DNA of 64,000 nucleotides from Demequina maris (GTDB lineage Bacteria > Actinomycetota > Actinomycetes > Actinomycetales > Demequinaceae): positions 62,001 to 126,000 of the forward strand of contig NZ_BBLX01000004.1 of the NCBI RefSeq assembly GCF_000971155.1. The letters run 5' to 3'. The notes under the pieces were generated by a model, which saw nothing but the letters and a program-made list of their open reading frames with translations, did not search any database and was not told the origin of the DNA. The position numbers and the translations under genes are program-made. Positions 1 through 9,778 of this stretch are shown here, in pieces; within the stretch, counting starts at the first letter, position 1; each line of letters starts with the position of its first letter.

Positions 1-541
1 CGAGGACCTCGCCGAGGCCGTCGACGACGCCGGCGAGCGCGCGATCTTCGCGTACTCGCAGGAGGAGGGCACCCTGGACGAGGTCCAGGAGCAGCTGTTC
101 CGCGTCCAGCGCGAGCTGGTCGCGAACCGCGAGCTGCTCTCGGCGCTCAGCAACCGGGCGGCGACCAAGGAGGCGCGCATCGCGCTCCTCGACGGCGTGC
201 TCGGCGGCAAGCTGCTGCCGACCACCGAGGCGCTGCTGCGTCGCGTCGTGGGCAACCCGCGCGGCCGCCGGCTCATCCCGGCGATCGACGCGCTCCTCGA
301 CTCGGCCGCGGAGCACCGCGAGAAGGTCGTGGCGCACGTCACGGCCGCGGTCGAGCTCAGCGCGGACCAGCGCACCCGCCTCGCGCGCATCCTCTCGGAG
401 GCGTACGGGCGCGATGTCCTCATCAACGTCGCCGTGGACCCCGAGGTCCTGGGCGGCATCCGAGTCCAGGTCGGGTCCGAGGTGGTGGACGGCACCGTGC
501 TGTCCCGGCTCGACGAAGCACGACGACGACTTGTCGGTTAG
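1..541 (+). CDS. atpH: F1Fo ATP synthase delta subunit (partial, 5' end missing)
   Basis: This is the C-terminal 179 residues of the delta (OSCP) subunit, part of the peripheral stalk that ties the F1 head to the membrane sector. The first complete codon is at position 2 and the frame is open from the window edge. The C-terminal OSCP-type segment is visible, including [21 protein letters not shown] (about residues 143-163 of the visible part) with the conserved GG and D-G-T. It precedes atpA by 47 nt in the usual order (H, A, G, D, C). Subunits a, c and b should lie just upstream, outside the window. The true start and full length cannot be seen. Confidence 0.95.
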   Translation, partial: EDLAEAVDDAGERAIFAYSQEEGTLDEVQEQLFRVQRELVANRELLSALSNRAATKEARIALLDGVLGGKLLPTTEALLRRVVGNPRGRRLIPAIDALLDSAAEHREKVVAHVTAAVELSADQRTRLARILSEAYGRDVLINVAVDPEVLGGIRVQVGSEVVDGTVLSRLDEARRRLVG

Positions 542-588
542 TCCGACGCACCATTCGCCGCCACCGCGGCACTGACAGGAGAGATGGC

Positions 589-2220
589 ATGGCAGAGTTG
601 ACGATCAGCCCCGACGAGATCCGGGCTGCACTCGACAGCTACGTGAAGTCCTACGAGCCGAAGGGCGCCGTGGTCGACGAGGTCGGCCGCGTGACGCTCG
701 CGGCCGACGGCATCGCGCAGGTCGAGGGGCTCCCGGGCTGCATGGCCAACGAGCTGCTGCGCTTCGAGGACGGCACGCTCGGCCTCGCGCTCAACCTCGA
801 CGTCCGCGAGATCGGCGTCGTCGTGCTCGGCGAGTTCACCGGCATCGAGGAGGGCCAGACGGTCCAGCGCACCGGCGAGGTGCTCTCGGTCGCCGTCGGC
901 GACGGCTACCTCGGCCGCGTGGTCGACCCGCTCGGCAACCCGATCGACGGCCTCGGCGAGATCGCGACGGAGGCGCGCCGCGCCCTCGAGCTGCAGGCGC
1001 CCGGCGTCATGCAGCGCAAGTCGGTCCACGAGCCGCTGCAGACCGGCCTCAAGGCCATCGACGCGATGATCCCGATCGGCCGCGGCCAGCGCCAGCTGAT
1101 CATCGGCGACCGCCAGACCGGCAAGACCGCCATCGCGATCGACACGATCATCAACCAGAAGGCGAACTGGGAGACCGGCGACCCGACGAAGCAGGTCCGC
1201 TGCATCTACGTCGCCATCGGCCAGAAGGGCTCGACCATCGCCTCGGTGCGCGGCGCCCTCGAGGAGGCCGGCGCGCTCGAGTACACGACCATCGTCGCGG
1301 CCCCCGCGTCCGACCCGGCCGGCTTCAAGTACCTCGCGCCCTACACCGGCTCGGCCATCGGCCAGCACTGGATGTACGACGGCAAGCACGTCCTCATCAT
1401 CTTCGACGACCTGTCGAAGCAGGCCGAGGCCTACCGCGCCGTCTCCCTCCTGCTCCGCCGCCCGCCGGGCCGCGAGGCGTACCCCGGCGACGTGTTCTAC
1501 CTGCACTCCCGCCTGCTCGAGCGCTGCGCGAAGCTGTCGGATGAGATGGGCGCCGGCTCGATGACGGGCCTCCCGGTCATCGAGACCAAGGCGAACGACG
1601 TGTCGGCGTACATCCCGACCAACGTCATCTCCATCACGGACGGCCAGATCTTCCTGCAGTCCGACCTGTTCAACGCGAACCAGCGTCCCGCGATCGACGT
1701 CGGCATCTCGGTGTCGCGCGTCGGCGGCTCGGCGCAGGTCAAGGCGATGAAGTCGGTCTCCGGAACGCTGAAGATCGACCTCGCGCAGTACCGCTCGCTC
1801 GAGGCCTTCGCGATGTTCGCGTCCGACCTCGACGCGGCCTCGCGTCAGCAGCTGACCCGCGGTGCGCGCCTCATGGAGCTGCTCAAGCAGCCCCAGTACT
1901 CGCCGTACCCGGTGGAGGAGCAGGTCGTCTCGATCTGGGCCGGCACCAAGGGCAAGCTCGACAAGATCGCGCTGGGCGACGTGCTGCGCTTCGAGCGCGA
2001 GCTCCTCGACCACCTGCGTCGCAACACCTCGATCCTCGACGACATCGCCTCGACCGGGAAGCTCTCGGACGAGACGGCGGCGGAGCTCGAGAAGAACGTC
2101 GACGACTACGTCTCGACCTTCCTCGAGGGCGAGAGCGTGAACCTCACCACCGACTCGACCGTCGACGACGGCGAGGCCGTGGCGGTCGAGCAGGAGCGCA
2201 TCGTCGCGGAGAAGAAGTAG
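589..2220 (+). CDS. atpA: F1Fo ATP synthase alpha subunit
   Basis: 543 residues, the usual family length. It forms the alpha3beta3 head of F1 with AtpD on the cytoplasmic side of the membrane and carries non-catalytic nucleotide sites. The N-terminal beta-barrel domain is followed by the nucleotide-binding domain with P-loop GDRQTGKT near residue 170, the alpha-family motif [13 protein letters not shown] near 295-307, and the C-terminal helical bundle. The ATG has an upstream AGGAGAG Shine-Dalgarno. The gene sits in a tight atpHAGDC operon, with atpG starting 3 nt after its stop. Nothing is unusual. Confidence 0.98.
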   Translation: MAELTISPDEIRAALDSYVKSYEPKGAVVDEVGRVTLAADGIAQVEGLPGCMANELLRFEDGTLGLALNLDVREIGVVVLGEFTGIEEGQTVQRTGEVLSVAVGDGYLGRVVDPLGNPIDGLGEIATEARRALELQAPGVMQRKSVHEPLQTGLKAIDAMIPIGRGQRQLIIGDRQTGKTAIAIDTIINQKANWETGDPTKQVRCIYVAIGQKGSTIASVRGALEEAGALEYTTIVAAPASDPAGFKYLAPYTGSAIGQHWMYDGKHVLIIFDDLSKQAEAYRAVSLLLRRPPGREAYPGDVFYLHSRLLERCAKLSDEMGAGSMTGLPVIETKANDVSAYIPTNVISITDGQIFLQSDLFNANQRPAIDVGISVSRVGGSAQVKAMKSVSGTLKIDLAQYRSLEAFAMFASDLDAASRQQLTRGARLMELLKQPQYSPYPVEEQVVSIWAGTKGKLDKIALGDVLRFERELLDHLRRNTSILDDIASTGKLSDETAAELEKNVDDYVSTFLEGESVNLTTDSTVDDGEAVAVEQERIVAEKK

Positions 2221-2223
2221 CCG

Positions 2224-4616
<2,393 letters not shown>

Positions 4617-4618
4617 TC

Positions 4619-4918
4619 ATGGCCGGTCCCCTCACCGTCGACGTCGTCGCCCCCGACCGGGTCCTCTGGTCGGGGTCGGCGGAGCGTCTCGTCGCCCCGA
4701 CCGTCGAGGGCGAGATCGGCCTCCTGACCGGGCACGAGCCGGTGCTGTCCGTCCTGCGGGCGGGCACCGTGCGCGTGCGCGGCGGGGCCGACGGGGACGC
4801 CGAGTTCCCCATCGACGGGGGCTTCGTCTCCTTCGACCGCGACGTCGTGACCGTCGTCGTGGAGCCCGTCGCGCCGCTCGCGGCGTCGGGCGAGGCCGAG
4901 GAGACGGCCGCCTCCTGA
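4619..4918 (+). CDS. atpC: F1Fo ATP synthase epsilon subunit, short form
   Basis: Only 99 residues. Epsilon is a rotor-stalk protein; in many bacteria its C-terminal helices inhibit ATP hydrolysis. Here the N-terminal beta-sandwich is recognisable ([43 protein letters not shown]), but the protein ends in a short Ala/Glu-rich tail with no room for two C-terminal helices. E. coli epsilon is about 139 residues. Short forms are known in several actinobacteria. The stop overlaps the nucS start by one base (TGATG), so the two are probably coupled. Confidence 0.93.
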   Translation: MAGPLTVDVVAPDRVLWSGSAERLVAPTVEGEIGLLTGHEPVLSVLRAGTVRVRGGADGDAEFPIDGGFVSFDRDVVTVVVEPVAPLAASGEAEETAAS

Positions 4919-5613
4919 TGCGGGTGGTGATCGCGCGCTGCGCGGCCCGGTACACCGGGCGGCTGTCGGCGCATCTCCCGCTCGCGACCCGAGCCATCAT
5001 GGTCAAGGCCGACGGCTCGGTGCTGCTCCATTCGGACGGCGGCTCGTACAAGCCGCTCAACTGGATGAGCCCGCCGTGCACTCTGCGGTCCTCCTCCCTC
5101 ACGGAGGAGGCCGCGGAGCGCGGCGTCTCGGAGGTCTGGGTCGTCCAGCACGACAAGACCGACGACCGGCTCGAGATCGAGCTCCACGAGATCCTCGCCG
5201 ACACCGAGCATGAGCTCGGCGTCGACCCCGGCCTCATCAAGGACGGCGTCGAGGCGCACCTCCAGGAGCTCCTCGCCGCGCAGATCACGCTCCTCGGTGA
5301 CGGCCACACGCTGGTGCGCCGCGAGCACCCGACCGCCATCGGCCCCGTCGACATCCTCGCCCGCGACTCGGGCGGCGCCTCGGTCGCCGTCGAGATCAAG
5401 CGCCGCGGCGAGATCGACGGCGTCGAGCAGCTCACGCGCTACCTCGAGCTGATGAACCGCGACCCGCTGCTCGCCCCCGTGCAGGGCGTGTTCGCGGCGC
5501 AGGAGATCAAGCCGCAGGCGCGCGTCCTCGCCGAGGACCGCGGCATCCGCTGCCTGCTCCTCGACTACGAGGCGATGCGCGGCAACGAGGACCTCAGCGA
5601 CCGCCTCTTCTGA
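4918..5613 (+). CDS. nucS: mismatch-specific endonuclease NucS (EndoMS)
   Basis: 231 residues. NucS/EndoMS cuts both strands at mismatches and provides non-canonical mismatch repair in actinobacteria and archaea that lack MutS/MutL. The N-terminal domain contains [24 protein letters not shown] (split here: [12 protein letters not shown], then [11 protein letters not shown]). The nuclease core has [29 protein letters not shown] and [16 protein letters not shown], the D-(E-x-K) arrangement of a RecB-like nuclease. The protein ends DRLF, matching the family's C-terminal beta-clamp-binding tail. The ATG lies in the overlap with the atpC stop, so expression is probably tied to the ATP synthase operon; proximity to the atp genes is also known in mycobacteria. 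Confidence 0.95.
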   Translation: MRVVIARCAARYTGRLSAHLPLATRAIMVKADGSVLLHSDGGSYKPLNWMSPPCTLRSSSLTEEAAERGVSEVWVVQHDKTDDRLEIELHEILADTEHELGVDPGLIKDGVEAHLQELLAAQITLLGDGHTLVRREHPTAIGPVDILARDSGGASVAVEIKRRGEIDGVEQLTRYLELMNRDPLLAPVQGVFAAQEIKPQARVLAEDRGIRCLLLDYEAMRGNEDLSDRLF

Positions 5614-5625
5614 CCCGACGCGGAC

Positions 5626-5725
5626 GCCTCTCCACACGCCGGGCCGCGGATCGCCCTTGATCCGGACATCTCGCGTGTATGAGCGGCGCCTCTGGTGGAT
5701 CAGTGCAGAAGCCGTGTGGAGAGGC
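5626..5725. repeat. dispersed palindromic repeat, copy A
   Basis: About 100 bp bounded by inverted arms GCCTCTCCACAC (5626-5637) and GTGTGGAGAGGC (5714-5725). An inner palindrome CGGATC-6 nt-GATCCG (5647-5664) lies 9 nt inside the left arm. The same layout, in inverse orientation and with the same 9-nt spacing, occurs at 60632-60738. It sits between nucS and the bglA promoter. Either a non-autonomous mobile element or a structured intergenic repeat would fit. Confidence 0.65.
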
Positions 5726-5743
5726 GCACGGCGGGTCTCGGGT

Positions 5744-5769
5744 CGAATCGTTTCGGCTAGGCTCGCCGC
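5744..5769 (+). promoter_or_regulatory. bglA promoter with leaderless start and LacI-like half-palindrome
   Basis: The -10 box TAGGCT (5758-5763) lies exactly 6 nt before the ATG at 5770, so the mRNA is predicted to start at or next to the A of the start codon. Just upstream, CGAATCGTTTCG (5744-5755) is a 10/12 palindrome with the AA-N-CG-N-TT core of LacI-family operators. It is incomplete against the family consensus, so the operator call is tentative. Confidence 0.55.
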
Positions 5770-7221
5770 ATGACCTTCCCTGACAGCTTCATCCTCGGCG
5801 CGGCGACGGCCGCCTACCAGATCGAGGGCGCCGCCACCGAGGGCGGCCGCGGCCCGTCCATCTGGGACACGTTCTCCCACACGCCCGACAAGGTCGTCGG
5901 CGGGGACAGCGGCGACGTGGCCTGCGACCACTACCACCGGTGGGAGCAGGACGTCGACATGATGGCGGACCTGGGCCTGCAGGCGTACCGCTTCTCGATC
6001 GCGTGGCCGCGCGTGCAGCCGACCGGCACCGGCGCGTTCAACGACGAGGGCATCGCCTTCTACAAGGCGCTCGTCGCCCGCCTCAAGGACAAGGGCATCC
6101 GCCCGCTCGCGACGCTGTACCACTGGGACCTCCCGCAGGCGCTCGAGGACGAGGGCGGCTGGCTCAGCCGCGCCACGGTCGACGCGTTCGTGGACTACGC
6201 GGTGCGCATGGTCGAGGAGCTCGGCGACGACGTCGACGTGTGGGCGACGTTCAACGAGCCGTGGGTGAGCTCGTTCGTCGGCTACGGCGCCGGCGCGCAC
6301 GCCCCCGGCCACGCCGACGACGTCGAGGGCCTCACCGCGGCGCACCACCTGCTGCTCGCGCACGCCCGCGCCTACCGCGCGATCAAGGCGGCGCGTCCCG
6401 ACCTCCAGGTCGGCATCGTCAACAACTCGCACACGCCGCGCCCGTGGGACCCGTCGAACCCGAAGGACCGCGAGGCCGCCGCGCACATCGACGCGCTCGC
6501 CAACACGATGTTCCACCAGCCCCTGGTCGAGGGCACGTACCCGGCAATCCTCGCGCCGAACACCGCGCACCTCACCGACTGGTCGTTCGTGCACGATGGC
6601 GACCTCGAGGAGATGCGCGACACCGTCGACTGGTTCGGCGTGAATTACTACGCCTCGCACGTGGTGCGCCACAACCCGCGCAAGGCCGCCGCATCGTCCG
6701 ACGTCGCGACCCTCGCGGACGGCCACAAGGCCGGCGCGAACTCGCCGTGGCCCGGCGACGAGGAGATCGAGTTCATGACCCCGCCGGGGGAGCTGACGGC
6801 GATGGGGTGGAACGTCGACCCGGGCGCGCTCCACGGGCACCTCATGAAGATCCACCGCGAGACCGGCCGCCCGCTCTACGTCACGGAGAACGGCGGCGCG
6901 TGGGACGACGTCCTCGACGGCGACGGCCGGGTCCGCGACGCCGCGCGCGTGTCGTACCTGCACGACCACCTGCGGGCCGTCGAGACCGCGATCGCCGAGG
7001 GCGCGGACGTGCGCGGCTACATGGCGTGGAGCCTCATGGACAACTTCGAGTGGGCGCAGGGCTACGCCAAGCGCTTCGGCCTGGTGCGCGTCGACTACGG
7101 CACGCAGGAGCGCCGCTGGAAGGACTCGGCGTACTGGTACCGCGAGACGATCGCGCGGCGCGACCCGCTGCCGCTCGCGGAGCTGCCGGCGCACGTGGAG
7201 ACCCCCGCGCGCACGTACTGA
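5770..7221 (+). CDS. GH1 beta-glucosidase
   Basis: 483 residues, normal for bacterial family GH1; a retaining beta-glycosidase acting on cellobiose or other beta-glucosides. It has no signal peptide and is therefore cytoplasmic. Seen: the N-terminal signature GAATAAYQIEGA, the acid/base motif TFNEPW (Glu163), the nucleophile motif YVTENGG (Glu373), and C-terminal MDNFEWAQGY binding the sugar. The start is fixed by the -10 box 6 nt upstream (leaderless). It stands alone, with no transporter nearby, so it probably serves a disaccharide importer elsewhere. The exact substrate cannot be told from sequence. Confidence 0.93.
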   Translation: MTFPDSFILGAATAAYQIEGAATEGGRGPSIWDTFSHTPDKVVGGDSGDVACDHYHRWEQDVDMMADLGLQAYRFSIAWPRVQPTGTGAFNDEGIAFYKALVARLKDKGIRPLATLYHWDLPQALEDEGGWLSRATVDAFVDYAVRMVEELGDDVDVWATFNEPWVSSFVGYGAGAHAPGHADDVEGLTAAHHLLLAHARAYRAIKAARPDLQVGIVNNSHTPRPWDPSNPKDREAAAHIDALANTMFHQPLVEGTYPAILAPNTAHLTDWSFVHDGDLEEMRDTVDWFGVNYYASHVVRHNPRKAAASSDVATLADGHKAGANSPWPGDEEIEFMTPPGELTAMGWNVDPGALHGHLMKIHRETGRPLYVTENGGAWDDVLDGDGRVRDAARVSYLHDHLRAVETAIAEGADVRGYMAWSLMDNFEWAQGYAKRFGLVRVDYGTQERRWKDSAYWYRETIARRDPLPLAELPAHVETPARTY

Positions 7222-7286
7222 CCGGCACGGCCGGGAGGGCGCGGCGGGACGATGCGCGGGCGGGGAGACGCCCCGGCGGGCGCCCG

Positions 7287-7299
7287 TAGACTGGACGGC
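7287..7299 (+). promoter_or_regulatory. leaderless -10 box for the 7300 gene
   Basis: TAGACT at 7287-7292 is followed by 7 nt and the ATG at 7300. No Shine-Dalgarno is present. The geometry matches the other leaderless starts in this window. Confidence 0.5.
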
Positions 7300-7611
7300 A
7301 TGCCCTCCGGTCGTCGCTCCTCCAAGCGCCCGTACGGCCAGCCCCATCCCGAGCTCGACGTCGACCGGCTCCGTGCCGGCGGCAGCGCGCGCGTGGAGAC
7401 GGGCCCCGGCGGCGAGGAGTACTTCGTGGCGGTGCCCCGCCCGAGCGACCGCACGTTCACGTGCCCCTGCTGCTCGCGGGACATCCCCGGCGACCAGCAG
7501 CACATCGTCGCGTGGGCCACGGGAGGGCTGTTCGGCGAGGAGGCGGCCGCCGCGGCGCGCCGCCACTGGCACACCGCGTGCTGGGAGACGTTCGGGAGGT
7601 CGCGTGGCTGA
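7300..7611 (+). CDS. small Cys/His-rich protein of unknown function
   Basis: 103 residues, not recognised with certainty. A basic N-terminus (PSGRRSSKRPYG) precedes a compact C-terminal part with CPCC (about residues 57-60), QQHIVAW and RRHWHTACWETFG. The Cys pair, the spaced His residues and the last Cys could bind one zinc ion, reminiscent of small HNH/treble-clef folds, but a nuclease signature is not complete. The start is the ATG 7 nt after a -10 box. The stop lies 19 nt before the chosen start of the next gene, an alpha/beta hydrolase, so the two are likely co-transcribed. Confidence 0.7.
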   Translation: MPSGRRSSKRPYGQPHPELDVDRLRAGGSARVETGPGGEEYFVAVPRPSDRTFTCPCCSRDIPGDQQHIVAWATGGLFGEEAAAAARRHWHTACWETFGRSRG

Positions 7612-7630
7612 GACGGAGGAGCTGCGCTCC

Positions 7631-8338
7631 ATGACGGTCCTGCGGGCGGACCGCGAGGACATCGAGCTGCGCACGGAGGACGGTCTCACGCTCGTCGGCG
7701 AGCTCGCGCTCCCCGCGGAGGGCCCCGTCACGGCGACCCTCATCACGCTCCACCCGCTGCCCACGCACGGCGGCTTCATGGACTCGCACGTCTACCGCAA
7801 GGCCGCCTGGCGGCTGCCGGCGCTCGCGGGCGTCGCGGTGCTGCGCTTCAACACGCGCGGCACGTCGTCGCCGCGCGGCACGAGCGACGGGGAGTTCGGC
7901 GAGGGCGTCACGGAGGCCGCCGACGTGCGCGCCGCCGTCGACTTCGCGGTGAGCCGCGGGCTGCAGCACCGGTGGCTGGTGGGCTGGAGCTTCGGCACGG
8001 AGCTCACCCTCATGCATGGCAGCGACCTCGACGTCGAGGGCGCGATCCTGCTGTCGCCGCCGCTGCATCGTGCCACCGAGGACGACATGCGCGCGTGGGC
8101 GGCCACCGGCAAGCCCGTGACGGCGCTCGTGCCGGAGCACGACGACTTCCTCCAGCCGGACGAGGCGCGCGAGCGCTTCGCCCCCCTCACCCAGCTCGAG
8201 CTGATCCCCGTGCCCGAGGCCAAGCACCTGTGGGTGGGGGAGAGGTTCGTGCGCATCGTCCTCGACGCGATCGTCGCGCGCGTGGCGCCGGAGCGCGCCC
8301 CGCTTCCGGGCGAGGTGCCCGCGTCCATGGTGGAATGA
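7631..8338 (+). CDS. alpha/beta hydrolase
   Basis: About 235 residues of the alpha/beta-hydrolase fold. Seen: LHPLPTHGGFMDSHV as the oxyanion-hole region, FNTRGTSSPRG, the nucleophile elbow GWSFGT, and a late EHDDFLQPDEA (acid) and EAKHLWVGE (His). The pattern resembles the KANL3/Tex30-like or dienelactone-hydrolase-related group of small hydrolases. The ATG at 7631 has GGAGGAG 9 nt upstream. An alternative GTG at 7604 with GGGAGG would overlap the previous gene by 8 nt. The substrate is unknown. Confidence 0.8.
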   Translation: MTVLRADREDIELRTEDGLTLVGELALPAEGPVTATLITLHPLPTHGGFMDSHVYRKAAWRLPALAGVAVLRFNTRGTSSPRGTSDGEFGEGVTEAADVRAAVDFAVSRGLQHRWLVGWSFGTELTLMHGSDLDVEGAILLSPPLHRATEDDMRAWAATGKPVTALVPEHDDFLQPDEARERFAPLTQLELIPVPEAKHLWVGERFVRIVLDAIVARVAPERAPLPGEVPASMVE

Positions 8339-8378
8339 GGCGAGGGATTCGACCTGGCACGATGCGAAGGAGTCGCCC

Positions 8379-9146
8379 GTGAGCCTCGTACCCGACGGCA
8401 CACCCCTGGTCCTGCTCAACGCCTTCCCCGTCGATCGATCCCAGTGGGATCCGCTCATCGACGCGCTGCCCGCGCTCCCGGGCGACATCATCACGTTCGA
8501 CGTGCCGGGCATCGGCGACATGCCGCTGCCCGACGAGGAGCCGTCGCTCGAGCTCATCGCGGACGCCGCGGTGCTCGCGATGCGCGAGGTGACGGGCCGC
8601 GACAAGGCGGTGTGGGTCGGCTGCTCGATGGGCGGCTACATCGCGATGGCCGTCGCCGAGCGGCACCCCGAGGCCGTCGCCGGCATCGGTCTGCTCGGCA
8701 CCAAGGCCGCCGCCGACACCGACGAGGCCCGTGAGGCCCGCCTCGCGCTCGCGGAGAAGGTGGACGGGGCCGAGGGCCACCCGGACCCCCGCGGCGCCGC
8801 CGAGGGGCTCGTGGGCACGCCGGGGGAGGGCCGTGAGGCGCTCGTCGCCGCCGTCGCGGGCAACATCGCGCGGCACGGGGGCGACGGGATCGCGTGGGGC
8901 CAGCGCGCCATGGCGGCGCGGCCCGACCGCACCGAGGTGCTGGCGGCGCTCGAGGTGCCGGCGCTCGTGGCGGTGGGGGAGCACGATGCGATCGCGGGCG
9001 AGGACGCCGCGCATGCGATGGCGGAGGCGCTGGGCGTCGAGGCCGTGGTCCTCGACGGCGTGGGCCACCTCAGCGCGTGGGAGGACCCGCAGCGCGTGGC
9101 CGCGCTGGTCGCGGACCTCGTCGACCGCGCCGACGCCGCGGGCTGA
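8379..9146 (+). CDS. alpha/beta hydrolase, BioH/RsbQ-like
   Basis: 255 residues. It has a classic alpha/beta-hydrolase layout: LLNAFPVDRSQWDPLI (HGF-like region), nucleophile elbow GCSMGGY (Ser near residue 80), VGEHDAI near 200 (acid) and GVGHLSAWEDP (His near 230). Such proteins are esterases, lactonases or C-C hydrolases. The start is GTG with AGGAG nearby. It follows the previous hydrolase by 40 nt in the same direction. The substrate cannot be assigned. Confidence 0.82.
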   Translation: MSLVPDGTPLVLLNAFPVDRSQWDPLIDALPALPGDIITFDVPGIGDMPLPDEEPSLELIADAAVLAMREVTGRDKAVWVGCSMGGYIAMAVAERHPEAVAGIGLLGTKAAADTDEAREARLALAEKVDGAEGHPDPRGAAEGLVGTPGEGREALVAAVAGNIARHGGDGIAWGQRAMAARPDRTEVLAALEVPALVAVGEHDAIAGEDAAHAMAEALGVEAVVLDGVGHLSAWEDPQRVAALVADLVDRADAAG

Positions 9147-9307
9147 ACGACGCCGCGGGGCCGCCCCGCGCATCGTCCCGTGCGGCGCTCCGTACGGCGC
9201 TCTGAACGGCGCTCCCGCGTGGGCGGGATGTCCCGCGTTTCCGATTTGTGAATTCTTGCGCCGGGACCTGGCGGGCGCGGGGAGCGGCGTGCCACCATGG
9301 CGTGTGC

Positions 9308-9347
9308 GGGGGGCACCTCACCACGAGGGGGGCGTGAGGTGCTCCCC
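9308..9347. terminator. bidirectional hairpin terminator
   Basis: GCACCTCAC (9313-9321) pairs perfectly with GTGAGGTGC (9334-9342), extended by a G-run/C-run to a stem of about 14 bp. It lies between the convergent hydrolase gene (ends 9146) and the minus-strand gene ending at 9368. The rest of 9147-9367 holds three spaced copies of CGGCGCTC (9183-9219) and one copy of the 10-mer CGCATCGTCC (9169-9178), and no gene. Confidence 0.6.
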
Positions 9348-9367
9348 CGCCCCTTCTCCCGCGAGCC

Positions 9368-9778
9368 TCAGGCCCAGTCGTCGCCGGCCGCGAGCCGCAG
9401 GCGCAGCGCCTCGACCAGCGGCAGGGACTCGCCGTCGCGGGCCCCGCGACCCAGCTCGAGCGGCGGGTCGGACGGCGTCAGGGTCGCGCCGCGCAGGCGC
9501 TCGCGCAGGCCGCCCGGCGTCGACAGCACGTAGAAGGCGCCGTCGGTGCCCACGCCCACGGAGCGGTCCCGCTTGAGGTACCAGCCGCTCACCTGGGTGC
9601 GCACGCGGCCCGAGCCGCTGTAGGTGCGCGCGGTGAGCGCCTCGGGGCGGATCCCCGCGGCGGCGGCGTCGCGCGCGAAGGCCTCGATCAGCGCGGCCGC
9701 CTGGCGGGTCTCCGCCTGGCGCTGCCGGTCGAGGGCGTCCGCCCGCCGCTGATGGTCACCGCGCGCGTCCACGCTCAC
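9368..9778 (-). CDS. conserved-type small protein coupled to the coiled-coil gene, function unknown
   Basis: 136 residues, not recognised. The N-terminal half is helical and charged (RRADALDRQRQAETRQAAALIEAFARDA); the C-terminal half looks like a small beta fold (TARTYSGSGRVRTQVSGWYLKRDRSVGVGTDG, read as two parts), followed by a Pro-rich ending. No signal peptide or membrane segment. Its GTG start overlaps the stop of the upstream coiled-coil gene (GTGA), so the two are translationally coupled and probably work together. Confidence 0.75.
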   Translation of the reverse strand: MSVDARGDHQRRADALDRQRQAETRQAAALIEAFARDAAAAGIRPEALTARTYSGSGRVRTQVSGWYLKRDRSVGVGTDGAFYVLSTPGGLRERLRGATLTPSDPPLELGRGARDGESLPLVEALRLRLAAGDDWA

